NCBI GenBank assembly: GCA_002914805.1
Contig: JXTB01000292.1
Location: 60,593 to 124,592, forward strand
Length of the DNA stretch: 64,000 nt
Source of the DNA: Parasponia andersonii
Lineage: Eukaryota > Streptophyta > Magnoliopsida > Rosales > Cannabaceae
Direction of reading: 5' to 3'
Below, in pieces: positions 24,961 to 36,840 of the stretch. A program made the translations under genes and the position numbers. The first letter of the stretch is position 1; each line of letters begins with the position of its first letter. The notes under the pieces were generated by a model. It saw only the letters and a program-made list of their open reading frames with translations. It searched no databases and was not told the DNA's origin.

Positions 24961-25031
24961 CACTCCAATAACGCTATCATTCTTCGTGCACTCACATTTG
25001 TTATCGTTCTCTTGTTAATTACCTTAGAAAT

Positions 25032-26381
25032 ATGGCTGTCAGTTGTGAATCAGATCATCTTGACCGTTTCGCTTTAGTATGTCTAATTATTCTGCTCCCA
25101 AAGCTTTCGTTCTCAACGAGAGCACTTAGGCCTATTACAGGTTTCTCCGTTGATCTCATACAACGTGATTCTCCATTCTCCCACACCTACAATCCAACCA
25201 TATCCAATTTCGACCGCCTTCACGACTCTTTCCGCCGCTCTTTCTCCCGTCTAGGCCGCTACAAATCAACCTTACTCTCACAAAAAACATTAATCCAATC
25301 GAGGATCATCCCCAGTGAGGGCGAGTACCTCATGAACGTCTCGATCGGAACCCCGCAGGTCGAACTCCTCGGCATAGCGGACACGGGCAGCGACCTCATT
25401 TGGACGCAATGCAAGCCATGCATGCAGTGCTTCAAGCAAATCCCTACTCTTTTCGATCCCAAAAAGTCCTCCACGTACCACGAAATACCCTGCGATGCCA
25501 AACCCTGCGGTGAATTGTACCAATCGACCTGTGGTTCGGAGCATGACACGTGCGAATACAGTTACTCCTACGGAGACCGTTCCTTCACGAAAGGCAATCT
25601 TGCTGCCGAAACCCTAATCATAGGCTCCGCTTCACTCCCGAAAGTCTTATTTGGCTGCGGCCACGAAAACGGCGGAACTTTCGACGAGTCGGGTTCCGGC
25701 TTGATTGGCCTCGGAGGGGGATCCCTTTCCTTGGTCTCTCAACTGGGTGACTCCATTGGTGGTAAATTCTCCTACTGTTTAGTCCCCTTGTCCGCTGAAT
25801 CGTACGTCACAAGCAAGATTAGTTTCGGCAGTGCCGGGGTTGTGTCCGGTTCCCGTGCCGTTTCGACACCTTTAGCCCAAAACAGAGATCCTGAAACTTT
25901 CTACTACCTCACTTTGGAGGCCATAAGCGTCGGAAAAAAGAGGTTGGTCTATGAGAGCACCAATTACCCGTCGCCTAAGGCCGGCGTCGCCACGAATGAA
26001 GGCAACATAATAATCGATTCAGGGACGACGCTGACGTTCCTTCCGGCCGGGTTTTACGACGATCTGGTATTGGCTCTAGAGGAAGCGATTGACGCCGAGA
26101 AGGTCAGCGACCCGAGGGGTGTGCTGAGTCTTTGCTTCAGAGAGAGTAGCTCCATCAGTATTCCCACTATCACTGCCCATTTTACCGGAGCCGACGTCGT
26201 TTTGCAGCCGCTTAACACGTTTGCGAAGCTTGAGGATGATTTGTTCTGCTTCACCATGGTGTCTTCTAACGATCTTGCCATATTTGGAAACTTGGCTCAG
26301 ATGAACTTCTTGGTAGGCTACGACCTTCAGGGCGGAACGGTGTCGTTTAAGCCCACTGATTGCAGTAGCCAGACAATCTGA
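25032..26381 (+). CDS. Aspartic protease, CDR1/nepenthesin type (peptidase A1), 449 aa
   Basis: This is a secreted or endomembrane aspartic endopeptidase of the plant-specific A1B group. A hydrophobic stretch at 13-24 is a probable signal peptide. A propeptide (to about residue 90) is followed by the first catalytic motif DTGS (D117) in the context ADTGSDLIWTQCKPC. Next is the Cys-rich nepenthesin-type insert (about 127-174). The second catalytic motif is DSGT (D329) in IIIDSGTTLTFLP. A conserved IFGNLAQMNFLVGYDL stretch lies near 417-432. The gene has no intron and the family's usual length, so it looks intact. The sequence pattern is closest to Arabidopsis CDR1 (AT5G33340) and AT1G31450. 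CDR1 acts in apoplastic disease-resistance signalling, and the paired W-boxes upstream would fit such a role. Exact orthology is not settled. The coding region is much more GC-rich than its surroundings. Confidence 0.95.
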   Translation: MAVSCESDHLDRFALVCLIILLPKLSFSTRALRPITGFSVDLIQRDSPFSHTYNPTISNFDRLHDSFRRSFSRLGRYKSTLLSQKTLIQSRIIPSEGEYLMNVSIGTPQVELLGIADTGSDLIWTQCKPCMQCFKQIPTLFDPKKSSTYHEIPCDAKPCGELYQSTCGSEHDTCEYSYSYGDRSFTKGNLAAETLIIGSASLPKVLFGCGHENGGTFDESGSGLIGLGGGSLSLVSQLGDSIGGKFSYCLVPLSAESYVTSKISFGSAGVVSGSRAVSTPLAQNRDPETFYYLTLEAISVGKKRLVYESTNYPSPKAGVATNEGNIIIDSGTTLTFLPAGFYDDLVLALEEAIDAEKVSDPRGVLSLCFRESSSISIPTITAHFTGADVVLQPLNTFAKLEDDLFCFTMVSSNDLAIFGNLAQMNFLVGYDLQGGTVSFKPTDCSSQTI

Positions 26382-28378
26382 ATTGATATGTAATAGCTTA
26401 GCTAGCTTGCTTTGTGTGGTGTTTTATTTCAGCTCGAGTTTTTTTGTTTTTTTTTTTTTCCTATTTTTTTCTTTCTATGAATGTTGCTGTTGAAACGTTT
26501 GCTCTTAGATTAGAGTAGCCGTTGGACTGTCGCATATGACGAGCTTAACAGGTTGATATTACTTTATTGTGTTGAATTCTATTTCAAACTAAGTTATATA
26601 GCTAGTCTGAGTATTTAAGTAACAAAATTCGCTTGTTTTTTACTTTTTTTTTTCTCAATTAATAATAATAATAATAATATTAAGTCTTTAACATCGACGC
26701 CTAAACTTTTTTTCACTTGAAAAACTTAAGATACCTCATATTAGGGTCATTTATTGTCACACATGTATCTCTCCACCATTTTTCTGAAAAATAAAAATAA
26801 CTAATTTTAATTTAAAATTGTAATTATATTTTCTCATCATCCTCAATTCCAAAATAACGATAAAGGTTATAAAAATTACTGCTAGATGCCGATTTAAGAT
26901 CAATTGCTACAAGATTATCTTTTTTCTCCTGTCTTTACTGCAACTGTAAACAGTGGCAGCCATTACTTTTTTTTCAGTAGGATATAAAAACTAAAAGAAA
27001 ATTTTGTTTTATTTTTTTTCTGAAATATTTCCCTAATTTATTTTTTGTAAATGAGATTAATTGAATTCTTAAAATTAATTCAGATAAAAAGGAATGTATT
27101 AATTTTCGAAATGGAATAGTTTTTTTTTTCCATTTCTTAAACTCTAATATGAAAATAAATATGATTATTCTATATTAATTAGATATTTTCAATACAAAAA
27201 TAAGAGCATAACTAATATTTCAATTATCAAATTAGAACATAACTTGAATGGCCTGAAAATTTATATTAAAAGCTCAATAGTTATAAACTTGAGAATGGGC
27301 AAATGGAAGCATATTTAAAATCTAAAATTTTGAGTGGTGACATATCTTGAATTTTTCAAAACTAAAATAATTAAAAGGTTGAGAGGGAACAATGCCGCAA
27401 TTGCCCCGTTTGCCCCTCCTTCCTCCGCCTCTGTAAAGTTCAACTACCCTCCCAAGAGAGAAGGGAAAAAGAAGAGGATGAACCACATGCCATCAAGAAA
27501 GTGACTATAGAAACTCCCTTTGGTATCACATTTTTTCCTAATTAAACTATAAATTTTATTCATCAATTAATAATACATATACTCACAAATCTAATTCAAA
27601 GATCCGATTACAAATAATCTTACTAATAAATAATCAACCATTCATTAGTACTTCTCGACGCTTAGGGAGACATAGAGCGCGCATGCACAAAATATAGATA
27701 ATGTGTTCCTACATATATAATCAAATTCACATAGCATAAAGAGATACTTTTTTCGTTCAGAGAGATTGAGAGCTCATGCTATCATGTCATTTTTAAATCG
27801 ACATGATTAATAAATGTGTCAAAAATCTATTATTAAACAACATAATCATGACTTAATCAGTGGAACCTTGAAATCACTAAGGAATCGAATCCAAAGCAAC
27901 ACTAACTAATCATACTATAATAAAATGGAAATTTTAGTTTTATAAATTTGATTAAAACTCACCCAAGAAATGAGAAAACAAATCTAGATTTATTTGGAAC
28001 CTAAATTTTTGGAGGAAATAAAACAGCGTGAGATAAAAATCAAAGGAAATAGATAAGTATTTTTCTATATTTTGTAGTACCCTATATTGAAACTTTCCTC
28101 TTACCTACTTAATTTGTCGAAGTTCTATATATTAATAAATGACATCAAATCTAAGATTTGTTTTTGCTGAAATTTTTTTTCTTATTTTTTGTCTGAATCC
28201 AAATATTTCTTGTAAGTTTTTCTTTCTCTCCAAAAATCTACATTCTAGACAGGGTTTCATAAAACTTACATCAATAATCAAAGCAATGAGCACTTTTCTT
28301 TTTCTTTTATTCCCCAAAACATTGATATGGAATCGTATTGAAATAGTATTGAACATTGGAAGATTAGTATTATTCTTT
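26382..28378. other. 3' flank of the protease gene and AT-rich intergenic DNA
   Basis: The first 200 bases probably hold the 3' UTR. An (AAT)n run lies near 26660-26680. A short GC-richer patch near 27380-27480 has no coding signal. No gene or delimited repeat was recognised. Confidence 0.55.
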
Positions 28379-28386
28379 GTCTCTAC

Positions 28387-29131
28387 TAGATAGGCCAATG
28401 GGTCTTGTCGTGCCGGCTTGACCAGTGAAAGGTAAGTCCACTCGTGCCTCGTGTCGTGCTTAACACGGTCCAACAAAATACCACACTGTACTCATGTTGG
28501 CCCAAATTTTAAAACTCTAAGCTCGGCATGACTCACAGGCATAGGTACATCTCATGCCATGCTCGTGTCGTACTCGTGCTTATGCTAGACCCTTACCGTG
28601 CCGAATGTAGTGTGCTAAACCTGCTAATGTATCTCTGTGCCCTTCTTTGATCGGCCTATTAAATTATTGTGTCAATAATTTATGAATTTTTTAAAAATAT
28701 TTAATTAAATAATTATAATTTGATTTAAAATAATAATCAAAATATGTAATATACTGATAATTATTTGAAAAGAAAAATATCCAATCAAAAATCACTAATG
28801 CAAAATTATTTTTAAAAGAAAGAACAAGAAAAACGAGTTTATTAATAAGAAAAAACAAAAAAAATACAAAATTTGTAGATTTAAATAATATAACAAATAA
28901 AAATAAATATGTTTTAAAGTATTCAGAGTCATGCTTTTTGGGTTGTGTTGTGCTCGTGTCGTACTCATGTCTAAGATTGTGTCATGTCGTGCCAGCCCAT
29001 AGTGTCCAAAATCTAAAACCTAGCACAGTCCAATGCCCCAAAGTCGCTATATGTCATACCAAGCTTACCACGGATTTTTTAGTGTCGTGCCCTCATGCCA
29101 AGTGAGCAAGCCAGCCCATTTGATATCTTTA
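28387..29131. mobile_element. Non-autonomous hAT-type element, 745 bp
   Basis: The element is flanked by a perfect 8-bp target duplication, GTCTCTAC, at 28379-28386 and 29132-29139, the hallmark length of hAT transposons. The ends are imperfect inverted repeats: TAGATAGGCCAATGGG on the left, and TAAAGATATCAAATGGGC when the right end is read on the other strand. Subterminal regions are rich in CGTGTCGTGCTCGTG-like words on both sides of an AT-rich core. It has no transposase, so it needed a partner to move. Confidence 0.85.
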
Positions 29132-29139
29132 GTCTCTAC

Positions 29140-29914
29140 ATTTCATTCTTTAGTTTCTTGTTTTTTCTTAGTTTCTTTCTTTTGTTTTTTCTATTTCAAT
29201 GATTATATAGAAAAGACATAACCAACAAAAGGTAGAATTAGAATTTTGTGATAGATTTTCTTTATTCTTTTAAATCACTTTCCGGCTATTGCCTTAAGAT
29301 TTGACTCTTAATTCTAACAGATCTCATAAAAAATCTCTCATAAAATTCAATCTTTGATAGGACATATTACATTTATCCATGTATGTAACTTGGAAGTTTC
29401 AAATTTAAAAGAAAGCCACACATAATTACATGAAAAAGAATAAAATTAAAAACCAACAAAATCTAAATAAAACTAGAATTGCATGGGGCAACACATTACA
29501 TTATAGACTACACCTATTGTATCATATAATTTTATACATAAGGAAAGTGGTTACAATAGAAAAAAAAAATCGTAATATCAAGACGATCCTTAGGATCTGC
29601 TTCTCTAGCACGTAGGAATCTGGATCGGTAGGCATTAGAGATAGTAGGAAGAAGAAATCTTTGAACAAAAAGGAGAAAAAGTGACATTATATTGCTTTAT
29701 GTGTTATGTATTTATTTTTAACCTTTACATGATTTTGCATGTGCTTTCCTACTGCAAGGAACGCGTTCTATGACTTTCCCAAACTCCGCTTTTGAAATAT
29801 GAGCTTCTCCTTTTTCTTATTCTTCTTTCCTATTTATTTGTTTATTCTGTTACTCTCATGGCATGGAAAGACTTAAAATACCCCAATCGAATCCAACCGA
29901 ACTCAACTGAGTCA
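29140..29914. other. AT-rich intergenic DNA
   Basis: Only short chance frames are seen between the hAT element and the CACTA element. Confidence 0.55.
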
Positions 29915-31341
29915 TCTCACTACAAGAATATACATTTCTCCGATTGGCTAAAAAAAACCCCGTAGGGGAAATAAAGAAGTGCTGACAGATCAGGGTAAAA
30001 TCCGTCGGTAAAAGAGAACCCAAAAAATTCGTATATCGGCTTTTATACCAATGACCACTCATCGATATATTGAACATATTCTGACAGATACATGAATTTC
30101 CATCGGCAAGGGTTGTTGAGAAAAAACTCGTGAATTTTTCCCATGACAATATTATATTTGGTGCCTCTAAATTTTTTATTTTGAAATTAATCAAACTTTT
30201 AAAATATATTCACCGAACTTAGGAGGCTTAAGAGCCTGAAGGTCGAGTTTTGTGATTGGACTGGGAAGCTTATCTTGACTCATGGTAAGATGTTCTTGAA
30301 TATTCTTATTAATACAGTTCGAAACACCATCCTAACCTCTACCCTTATATAGAAAGATGTGAAGAAAGAGAACATTTAGGTCATCTTAGACTGGATAGAA
30401 ATGAGTGAGTTTCCTTAAATTTTTATTTTAATTCATTTCAATAAACTTATTTATTTATTAATAATTTTTTATTTTAATTTCATAGGTGAAGTTCGAGTAT
30501 CCTCAGACCTATGTCATCTTCATGGACTCTACTGAGTAGTTTGTGATGGCATATTTGAGGGATTAATTTCAACCAAATGCTGATGTATTTTAGGAAAATG
30601 GGCAGGAGGAAGGATATGACTTTTACTAAGGCCAATATATACAAAAATATTTCGTTGGATCAAGGAAGTATTTTATGCGATCGTTTCGCTTCTCAGGATT
30701 TTAAGATAATTAGCGTTCTTTATATAAAAAAAGTATTAATTGTTAAGAAATTATAATTAATTGTAAAACTAATAATTTATTGTGCATTTTTTTAAAAAGT
30801 TTCTACACAAAACTCAAAGAATCAATCTAAACAATTGTATCTCTCCATGGGTCGATTATCATTGTTAGTTAGATAAAGGTGATGAAAAGAAAGTCTAACA
30901 TTTTCTCTAAGTTGTACTAAATACTTTAAACCAAATAATCTAACTATCTATCCTTTTTTTTAGGGTAACTCAGAGACTAGAGAGCTGATGAGCCCTATAG
31001 ACTACTTCGAGAATTGCCATCACAAGGCGCCTAGTTAGCGTAATGAGTACACCCAGGAGAAACATGTAAGTATTTATTCTTTTTGTTTAACATAATTAGT
31101 TTATGTACAAAAATTGTAAATTAATTTAATTCTTATTTTTATTTTTTAAGCAGAGATGGTTACCTCAAGGGCAGAGGTGCTCACTCAGACTCAGGTACGT
31201 GCTCAATTTCCTGGGGATGTTGTCTCGTCTGCTGAGTCTTCTAGATCATGTCCCAGGCTCTAGGAATCAGATCTAGGTAGCAGAAGGGATTGGGAATACT
31301 ACCTCGGTTAAAAAAAGTATAGGAGGACCGAGGGCAGTTAG

Positions 31342-34265
31342 TGTGATGCCCAAGTTTCTCATATACATAATAAATCAATAATAAATATGTTCATATTATA
31401 TAATAGACATATCATGAATCTAGTATCAATTTTATGATAAATTGCTCATTTTGATCGTTAATTGTTTTTAATATATATTATTATTCTAATGGTTGTCGAA
31501 GTGTTCTTATGAGTATAAAGGCTCAATACCTTCAGAGACAGAGCTTGGTGTGTGAAAAGAACAAATAATACATTCATCAATAATAATACGATATGCACAT
31601 ACATTAAAAACCATGTCTGTTGATAACTTGGTCAAATAGTAGTTTTTCGGTAAAATACATTTTTTACGCTTTTCAGAGCCAAATTCACTGTGCATTTAGC
31701 ATGTCAAATAGCTTTAATTTAATGTTTAGGACTCATTTCTAGCATTTTCAAAAATTTTCTTTCCAGATAAGCACGAGGTGGCAGTTACTGTACTGAACTG
31801 TGTTTAATTACACTAAGCTAGCTTAAATTCAACTTAATCGCGTAATGTCATCTTTGGGTATTCTACTAATTAGGCAATTATACTATGTTTGTATCATCAA
31901 TTAGAGTCTAATTGACTTTATTTTTATGTTTAATAATTGGTTATGGGGCTAGGTTCCACCAAATTACAATAAGATTGGCCATATAGGATCATAAGTCAAA
32001 GTATGACTAGATTTCATTTTCTAAGCTAGGTTTCACTATTTTGGTCTACACTTGAGTGTATAGGATTGACCAGCAACGTGGTGAGTATACTAAAGATGTT
32101 TTAAAGCTAAACACATGGAAAGTAAAGTGCAAAATATTCAAAATACCCTTTATAATTTAAGTTATGCCATTCTTAGCCTTTAAGTATTGATTTTTGACCA
32201 AATCTGGTCATTTCTTTCCTCTTCCTATCCAGTCACGACTTGAACCACTCTAGCCACTTTCTATACTTCTCTCAACTCCCCTTATCTATATCTAAAAGTT
32301 TCAAAGTAGTAGAACTCAATTTTGAGCTCAAGGAATTAAGATAGGTCCAAACTAGTCAAGGTAATTCTACTAGTTCTTCTTCCTAGGTTTTGTTTTGTTA
32401 TTTAAATTCTCCACTTGATACTACTTAAGTAATATTTCCTATAGGTCCTCTTGAGTCCTAAGATTAATTTTAAAGCCTTAAAAATCAGTTTTGTGGAAGT
32501 AGAAGGCAAGAGCTTCAACAAAAGTTCAAACTAGTCAAGGTAAGCTTTTTGTGGAATTTAGAATTGGTAATTTATTTCTATTGCTTTAGCTCTTTGATTA
32601 AAGCTTTTATTTGATGAATTAAGGTCTAAGGAAACCTTATATATGACTGGAAACACAGAATTTAAGTAAAGGATTTAAAGTTAATCTTAAAGCCCCAAAG
32701 TTTGCTACTTGTGGATTCAAGTATTTTCAAGTGTTTCCATTATTAGAATAAGTTTCACATACTTGTAATCTGATTTTATAACATTGAAATGTATATTTTA
32801 TTGATCCCATGATGTAAATATATTTATTTTGTTGCTATTTAAGACAATAGAAAAGTGTAAAAATAGTTTTAAACTTTGTCTAAACGAAAGGAATTCAAAT
32901 GTACCTAAGTTATTCTAAATGATCTTTTTTAAATTGTATATGTGGGAATTGGCTTGTTGATTGTTATTACAAGTCTTAAACCATGATTTTAATCATATAA
33001 AGATGTCCTAAAAATAAGGGAGGTGCTGTCCAAATATTTTTAGAACCAAATGGTACCATTTAGAAGCAAATGGACTAGTTTTTATGAAAATAGATGACAT
33101 TTTGATTTATTTTGTGATTAGGGTTCCTTTTTTTGTAAAAGTTGTGATTCAGTGTTGTACTTGTTTTCTTTAAACATTTTACATTATAGTGATAATGTTA
33201 GTAATAAAATTGATATCAGGTCTTCCACACATCTTATCACAAAGGATACCGACCATTTCCACTATCTTTTCTACCAGATACAAGGTAAGTGAAGATTTAT
33301 TTTAACTACATCATAAGAACAATAGTAGATACAAGATGTTTTCCTACATGCTTATATGTATTATTTTAATTATATGTTATTTATATTATTATTGCAAAGC
33401 TTACGGAAATATAAGCATGACATGATCATTTAAGCATGATTTTCAAAGAAATGAAGTTTTCCACGCATTGGATTAAAAGTAGTACTATTGTACTGATTTT
33501 ACAAGATATGTTTTAAGTACATTATCTAGTCTGTCTGTGTTGGATAAGTATGGTTTGTACATGCATCCTTCCCGTATAGGTGGGCACGGTTTACCGATTG
33601 CTGGGATGAGCATTGTACTACGAGATTTATTAGGTGCATTACCTAGTCGGTCTACGTTGGGTAGGTATGGTTCGCATTGGCTATGTGTTTCCTTTCCGCA
33701 TAGGTGGGTACGGCCTACTGACTGCTATGACTTTGTAGTGTACTCAAAGGCCCTATAAGGAAATATTTTCTAAGAAAAGTGCATCAAAATGAAAAGTATG
33801 GAAGAAAGAGTACAATGGGAATTTCAATAAAGTTTATGCATGAAACATGTTCACAAGTATGCATGATCTTTACTTACTGAGCATTAGCTCATTTAGTTCC
33901 TGTGATGCAGGTGATGAGATATATGATGTATAGAGTTGCCAGTTGGCTAGCACACTTTCTTGTCACCATGATCATACAGATGTAGACGAGCTTGACTTGT
34001 GGGCATTATTTTCGTTGTATTTTGATATTTTGGTGTGATGTAAGTATCACTGTGGATGGCAAGATAAATGGATAAGGACTTTTTAGTTGTATAGTTTGTA
34101 AAGACACTTTCAGAAAGTAATGTCACACAGGTTCTTTTGTTTTAGAGTTTAAAAAGTTTAAATTGGCTCAAAAATTTTTGAACAAAACTAAAGTCATGAT
34201 TTATAAAAGAGTAATGCTTCCTAGTTTGACCTACATAGTCATGTAGTTAAGCTAAGGGGATTACA
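31342..34265 (+). mobile_element. Solo LTR, 2.9 kb, Ty3/gypsy (probably Tekay/Del chromovirus)
   Basis: It begins TGTGATGCCC, ends GGGGATTACA, and is flanked by a perfect 5-bp target duplication GTTAG (31337-31341 and 34266-34270). There is no internal coding region, so it is a solo LTR left by recombination between the LTRs of a full element. Its length and start resemble the long LTRs of plant Tekay/Del chromoviruses. It contains a diverged ~117-bp tandem repeat near 33526-33760 and a repeated CAAACTAGTCAAGGTAA word (near 32349 and 32526). It sits inside the CACTA element and is therefore younger than it. Confidence 0.85.
33526..33760 (+). repeat. Two-unit ~117-bp tandem repeat inside the solo LTR
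   Basis: CTAGTCTGTCTGTGTTGGAT at 33526 is followed 117 bases later by CTAGTCGGTCTACGTTGGGT at 33643. Both units go on to GTATGGTT and TAGGTGGGCACGG / TAGGTGGGTACGG, with small differences in between. Confidence 0.75.
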
Positions 34266-35208
34266 GTTAGCACGGAACAAGTTTCTAAGACTATCACCAG
34301 CTTAAAGAACCAACTGGCCGAGAAGGACACAAAGTACCAATATCGGATAGATGAGACTCTGCAGTAGATGGCTAAAACAGATGTGGAGAAGCAACGCTAG
34401 ATCGAGCAGACTCAACGAGCAAAACCATATGCTCTAAACATTAGTTGTAAAACTCGGGATCGAGATGCCACTACCTTCAAAAATGTAGATGTTTTTTTTT
34501 TTTAATTTTAGATATTGTTTGTACATTTTTTTTATTTACTGAAATTTGTATTATTTATTTATCTCCTTTTCATTTTCCTATTTTAATTTAAAAAATTTAA
34601 TTATTTAATTTAATATTTATTAATAAAAAATTTATTAATTAGTAATTAATTAAATAATTATTTTTTAAAATAATTAAAATTGTTACCGACTCAAAAATGC
34701 ATCCGTAAAGGTTTTTTTTTTTTAATTTTTGAAAATACCTTCCCCGATGTATTTTTTAGTCAGAAAATATATTTCTATTTTTTTAATAAATCATGAAAAA
34801 TATCTTTGCTGACGAGTTTTTTCGTGGTACATTTATTTTTGCTTTTTTTAAATTAACTTTTTAAAACACTTTTACCGATTGCATCGGCAAAAATGGGACT
34901 TCTTTCGACGCATCTTTTCATTAGTGATTGCTTAAATAACTTAAAATTTATGGCATGTTTTCGCTGATGATAATCTTTCACCGACTAAAATGGGGCGTTT
35001 GAAAAAGTCACTGCGTCAATGAATGATAGTTTTATCGATGACTTTCAATTTGCATCAAAAAATTACTTTCATCTACGGTCTTTTGTCAACCATAGTCACA
35101 GACGATAAAATGCGTCAGCAAAAGTCAAATCACTTTTGCCGACGCATTTTCCAGATTTTTGTTGATGTACTTTTTCGTCAGTGAAAGTCTTTTTTACTTG
35201 TAATATCT

Positions 35209-36480
35209 CAACTAGTCAAGTCGAACTAGATTGGGTCCAATGGCTCGATAGAGATTTTTGCCAAATCAAAAAAACCCAAATAATAAATAAGATTTTAGGC
35301 TTAAAATCGTTATTTCTATGCTTGAATTTAATTAAAACCTCCTAAATCTAAAAATTCCAAACTATACACAAGATTTTAACTTGCCCACACGTCTAATCTT
35401 GATTTTTAAAGATAACTTTGATATGATTTTGAAGTTTTTGGAGAAATAGCATAATTGTGAATATAAAAATTTCACTAAATAGAAGGTTACTGAACTAATT
35501 ATTACTTTTAAAAGGTTATAGAATTTAAAAAAAAAAAAACATCATTTAAACCTATATAACTATAAGGTCTTTGTTGCAAGGCGCATCAAGAAATTCAGTG
35601 TGTTAATTATACAATAATAATAATAATAATAATATAGTAAAGAAGAGTTAAAAAAATAGTCAATTAATTTGATACGTGGAAGAAAAATAGTGTAAATACT
35701 CAACTAACAAATAAATGCAATTCTCAATCCGTTTATAATTATAAATTAGTTCATAATCAATTGGCAATGAAAATTGTCCACCAGTATAATAGAAATGGGC
35801 ATTATTTGAAAATCTATTATAGAAATTGTTGTAATTGTAAAAAATAAAAAGAAATTGTAAAAATATAAATATAAATCTATAAAGTGCTACTAATAGTAAT
35901 TTTTCCATTCTTCTTTCCTTTTAATCATCTTCAATACAAAGTTTCGTATTATATTTTTTTTTTCATCTCGAACTCATTGCACTAAATACTATACTACCGT
36001 TAATATTCTCTATTTTTTAGACCAAATCTTCTCTCTATTAAAATATGTCCAAGTGTATTTTGGGAAATTATGATTTGAGTGGGGACATTTTGAGAACATT
36101 GGTACTCTACATTTAAATGGGAATATTTGAGAACATTGACACTTTGTGCCATTTGCTACATGCCACGCCATCAACGACACAGAAGGCGCAGCAATTGCAC
36201 TAAATGCCGTTTTTGGAGATGGATCGGAGATGCTCTTGTGCAATTTTTTTTTTTTTTTATATAACATGAATTAAATAATTAGCACCCCCGCCCCGTAAAA
36301 AATAATAAAAAAAATATATATATATTATAACGCAAAAAGGCAAGTCAATTGCAAGTTGGACTCGATTGTAAAGATAGATTGTATTTCTTCTGTTGAGTAA
36401 TAATACAAGTCTTTTTCTCAGAAAATAATATAAAATAAGATTAAAAAAAAAAAGTTGAATTCTCCATTGTAAAATTGACA
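35209..36480. other. AT-rich intergenic DNA upstream of the SH3P1-like gene
   Basis: An (AAT)n run lies near 35610-35633 and oligo-T runs near 36243-36258. A ~200-bp less AT-rich patch at 36050-36245 ends GGAGATGCTCTTG, like the end of some Tourist-type MITEs, but no partner end was found. Confidence 0.5.
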
Positions 36481-36481
36481 T

Positions 36482-36486
<5 letters not shown>

Positions 36487-36513
<27 letters not shown>

Positions 36514-36597
36514 TTTTTTGACTCTTTTAAAAGATTCTCTTCCTTACTGCTTAGTGGCATATGATCTTCTCTTTCTTTCTTTCTTTCTTTCTTTCTT
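36487..36597. repeat. TA and CTTT microsatellites in the SH3P1-like promoter
   Basis: A TA run at about 36487-36511 is followed by (CTTT)n at about 36570-36597, some 245-350 bases before the start codon. The 5' UTR that follows is CT- then GA-rich, as in many plant leaders. Confidence 0.8.
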
Positions 36598-36840
36598 TAT
36601 TTTCTCTCTCTCATTTATTCAATTATTCACATTCTCTGCTCTGCTGCTAGTGTTTCGGTTACCTACCTGACAAAACACAAAACACAAAATGACTCTCTCT
36701 GACTGATTGATTGATAAGAGAGAGAGAAAGAGAAAGAGAAAGAAAAAGAAAAAGCCAAAATCCCAATAATAATTCCCACTTTTTCTCTTGGAACCATCCT
36801 TTTCCTTCTTCTGAAAACAGAATCTACCCTCTGCACCGCC

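Larger units (their letters stand above)
29918..35205 (+). mobile_element. CACTA (En/Spm) transposon, degraded, split by an LTR insertion
   Basis: The left end is CACTACAAGAA. The right end, on the other strand, reads TATTACAAG, a worn version of the same terminus. A 3-bp target duplication TCT (29915-29917 and 35206-35208) has the length expected for CACTA. Subterminal DNA on both sides carries many CCGTCGGTAAA / GACGCATTTT-like words, typical of the family. Between the ends, translated stretches resemble the plant Ptta/En/Spm transposase family. One part is near 30205-30530 (VEFCDWTGK, then KFEYPQTYVIFMDS after an intron-like gap), one near 30960-31060, and a coiled-coil-like tail follows the LTR (STEQVSKTITSLKNQLAEKD, from 34270). 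Several in-frame stops make it inactive. Without the inserted LTR the element would be about 2.36 kb, so it was probably a deletion derivative without the full transposase set. Confidence 0.85.

Noticed and set aside
36050-36250. A Tourist-like MITE upstream of the SH3P1-like gene
   Set aside because: Only one end-like word (GGAGATGCTCTT) is visible. There is no inverted partner and no 3-bp duplication.
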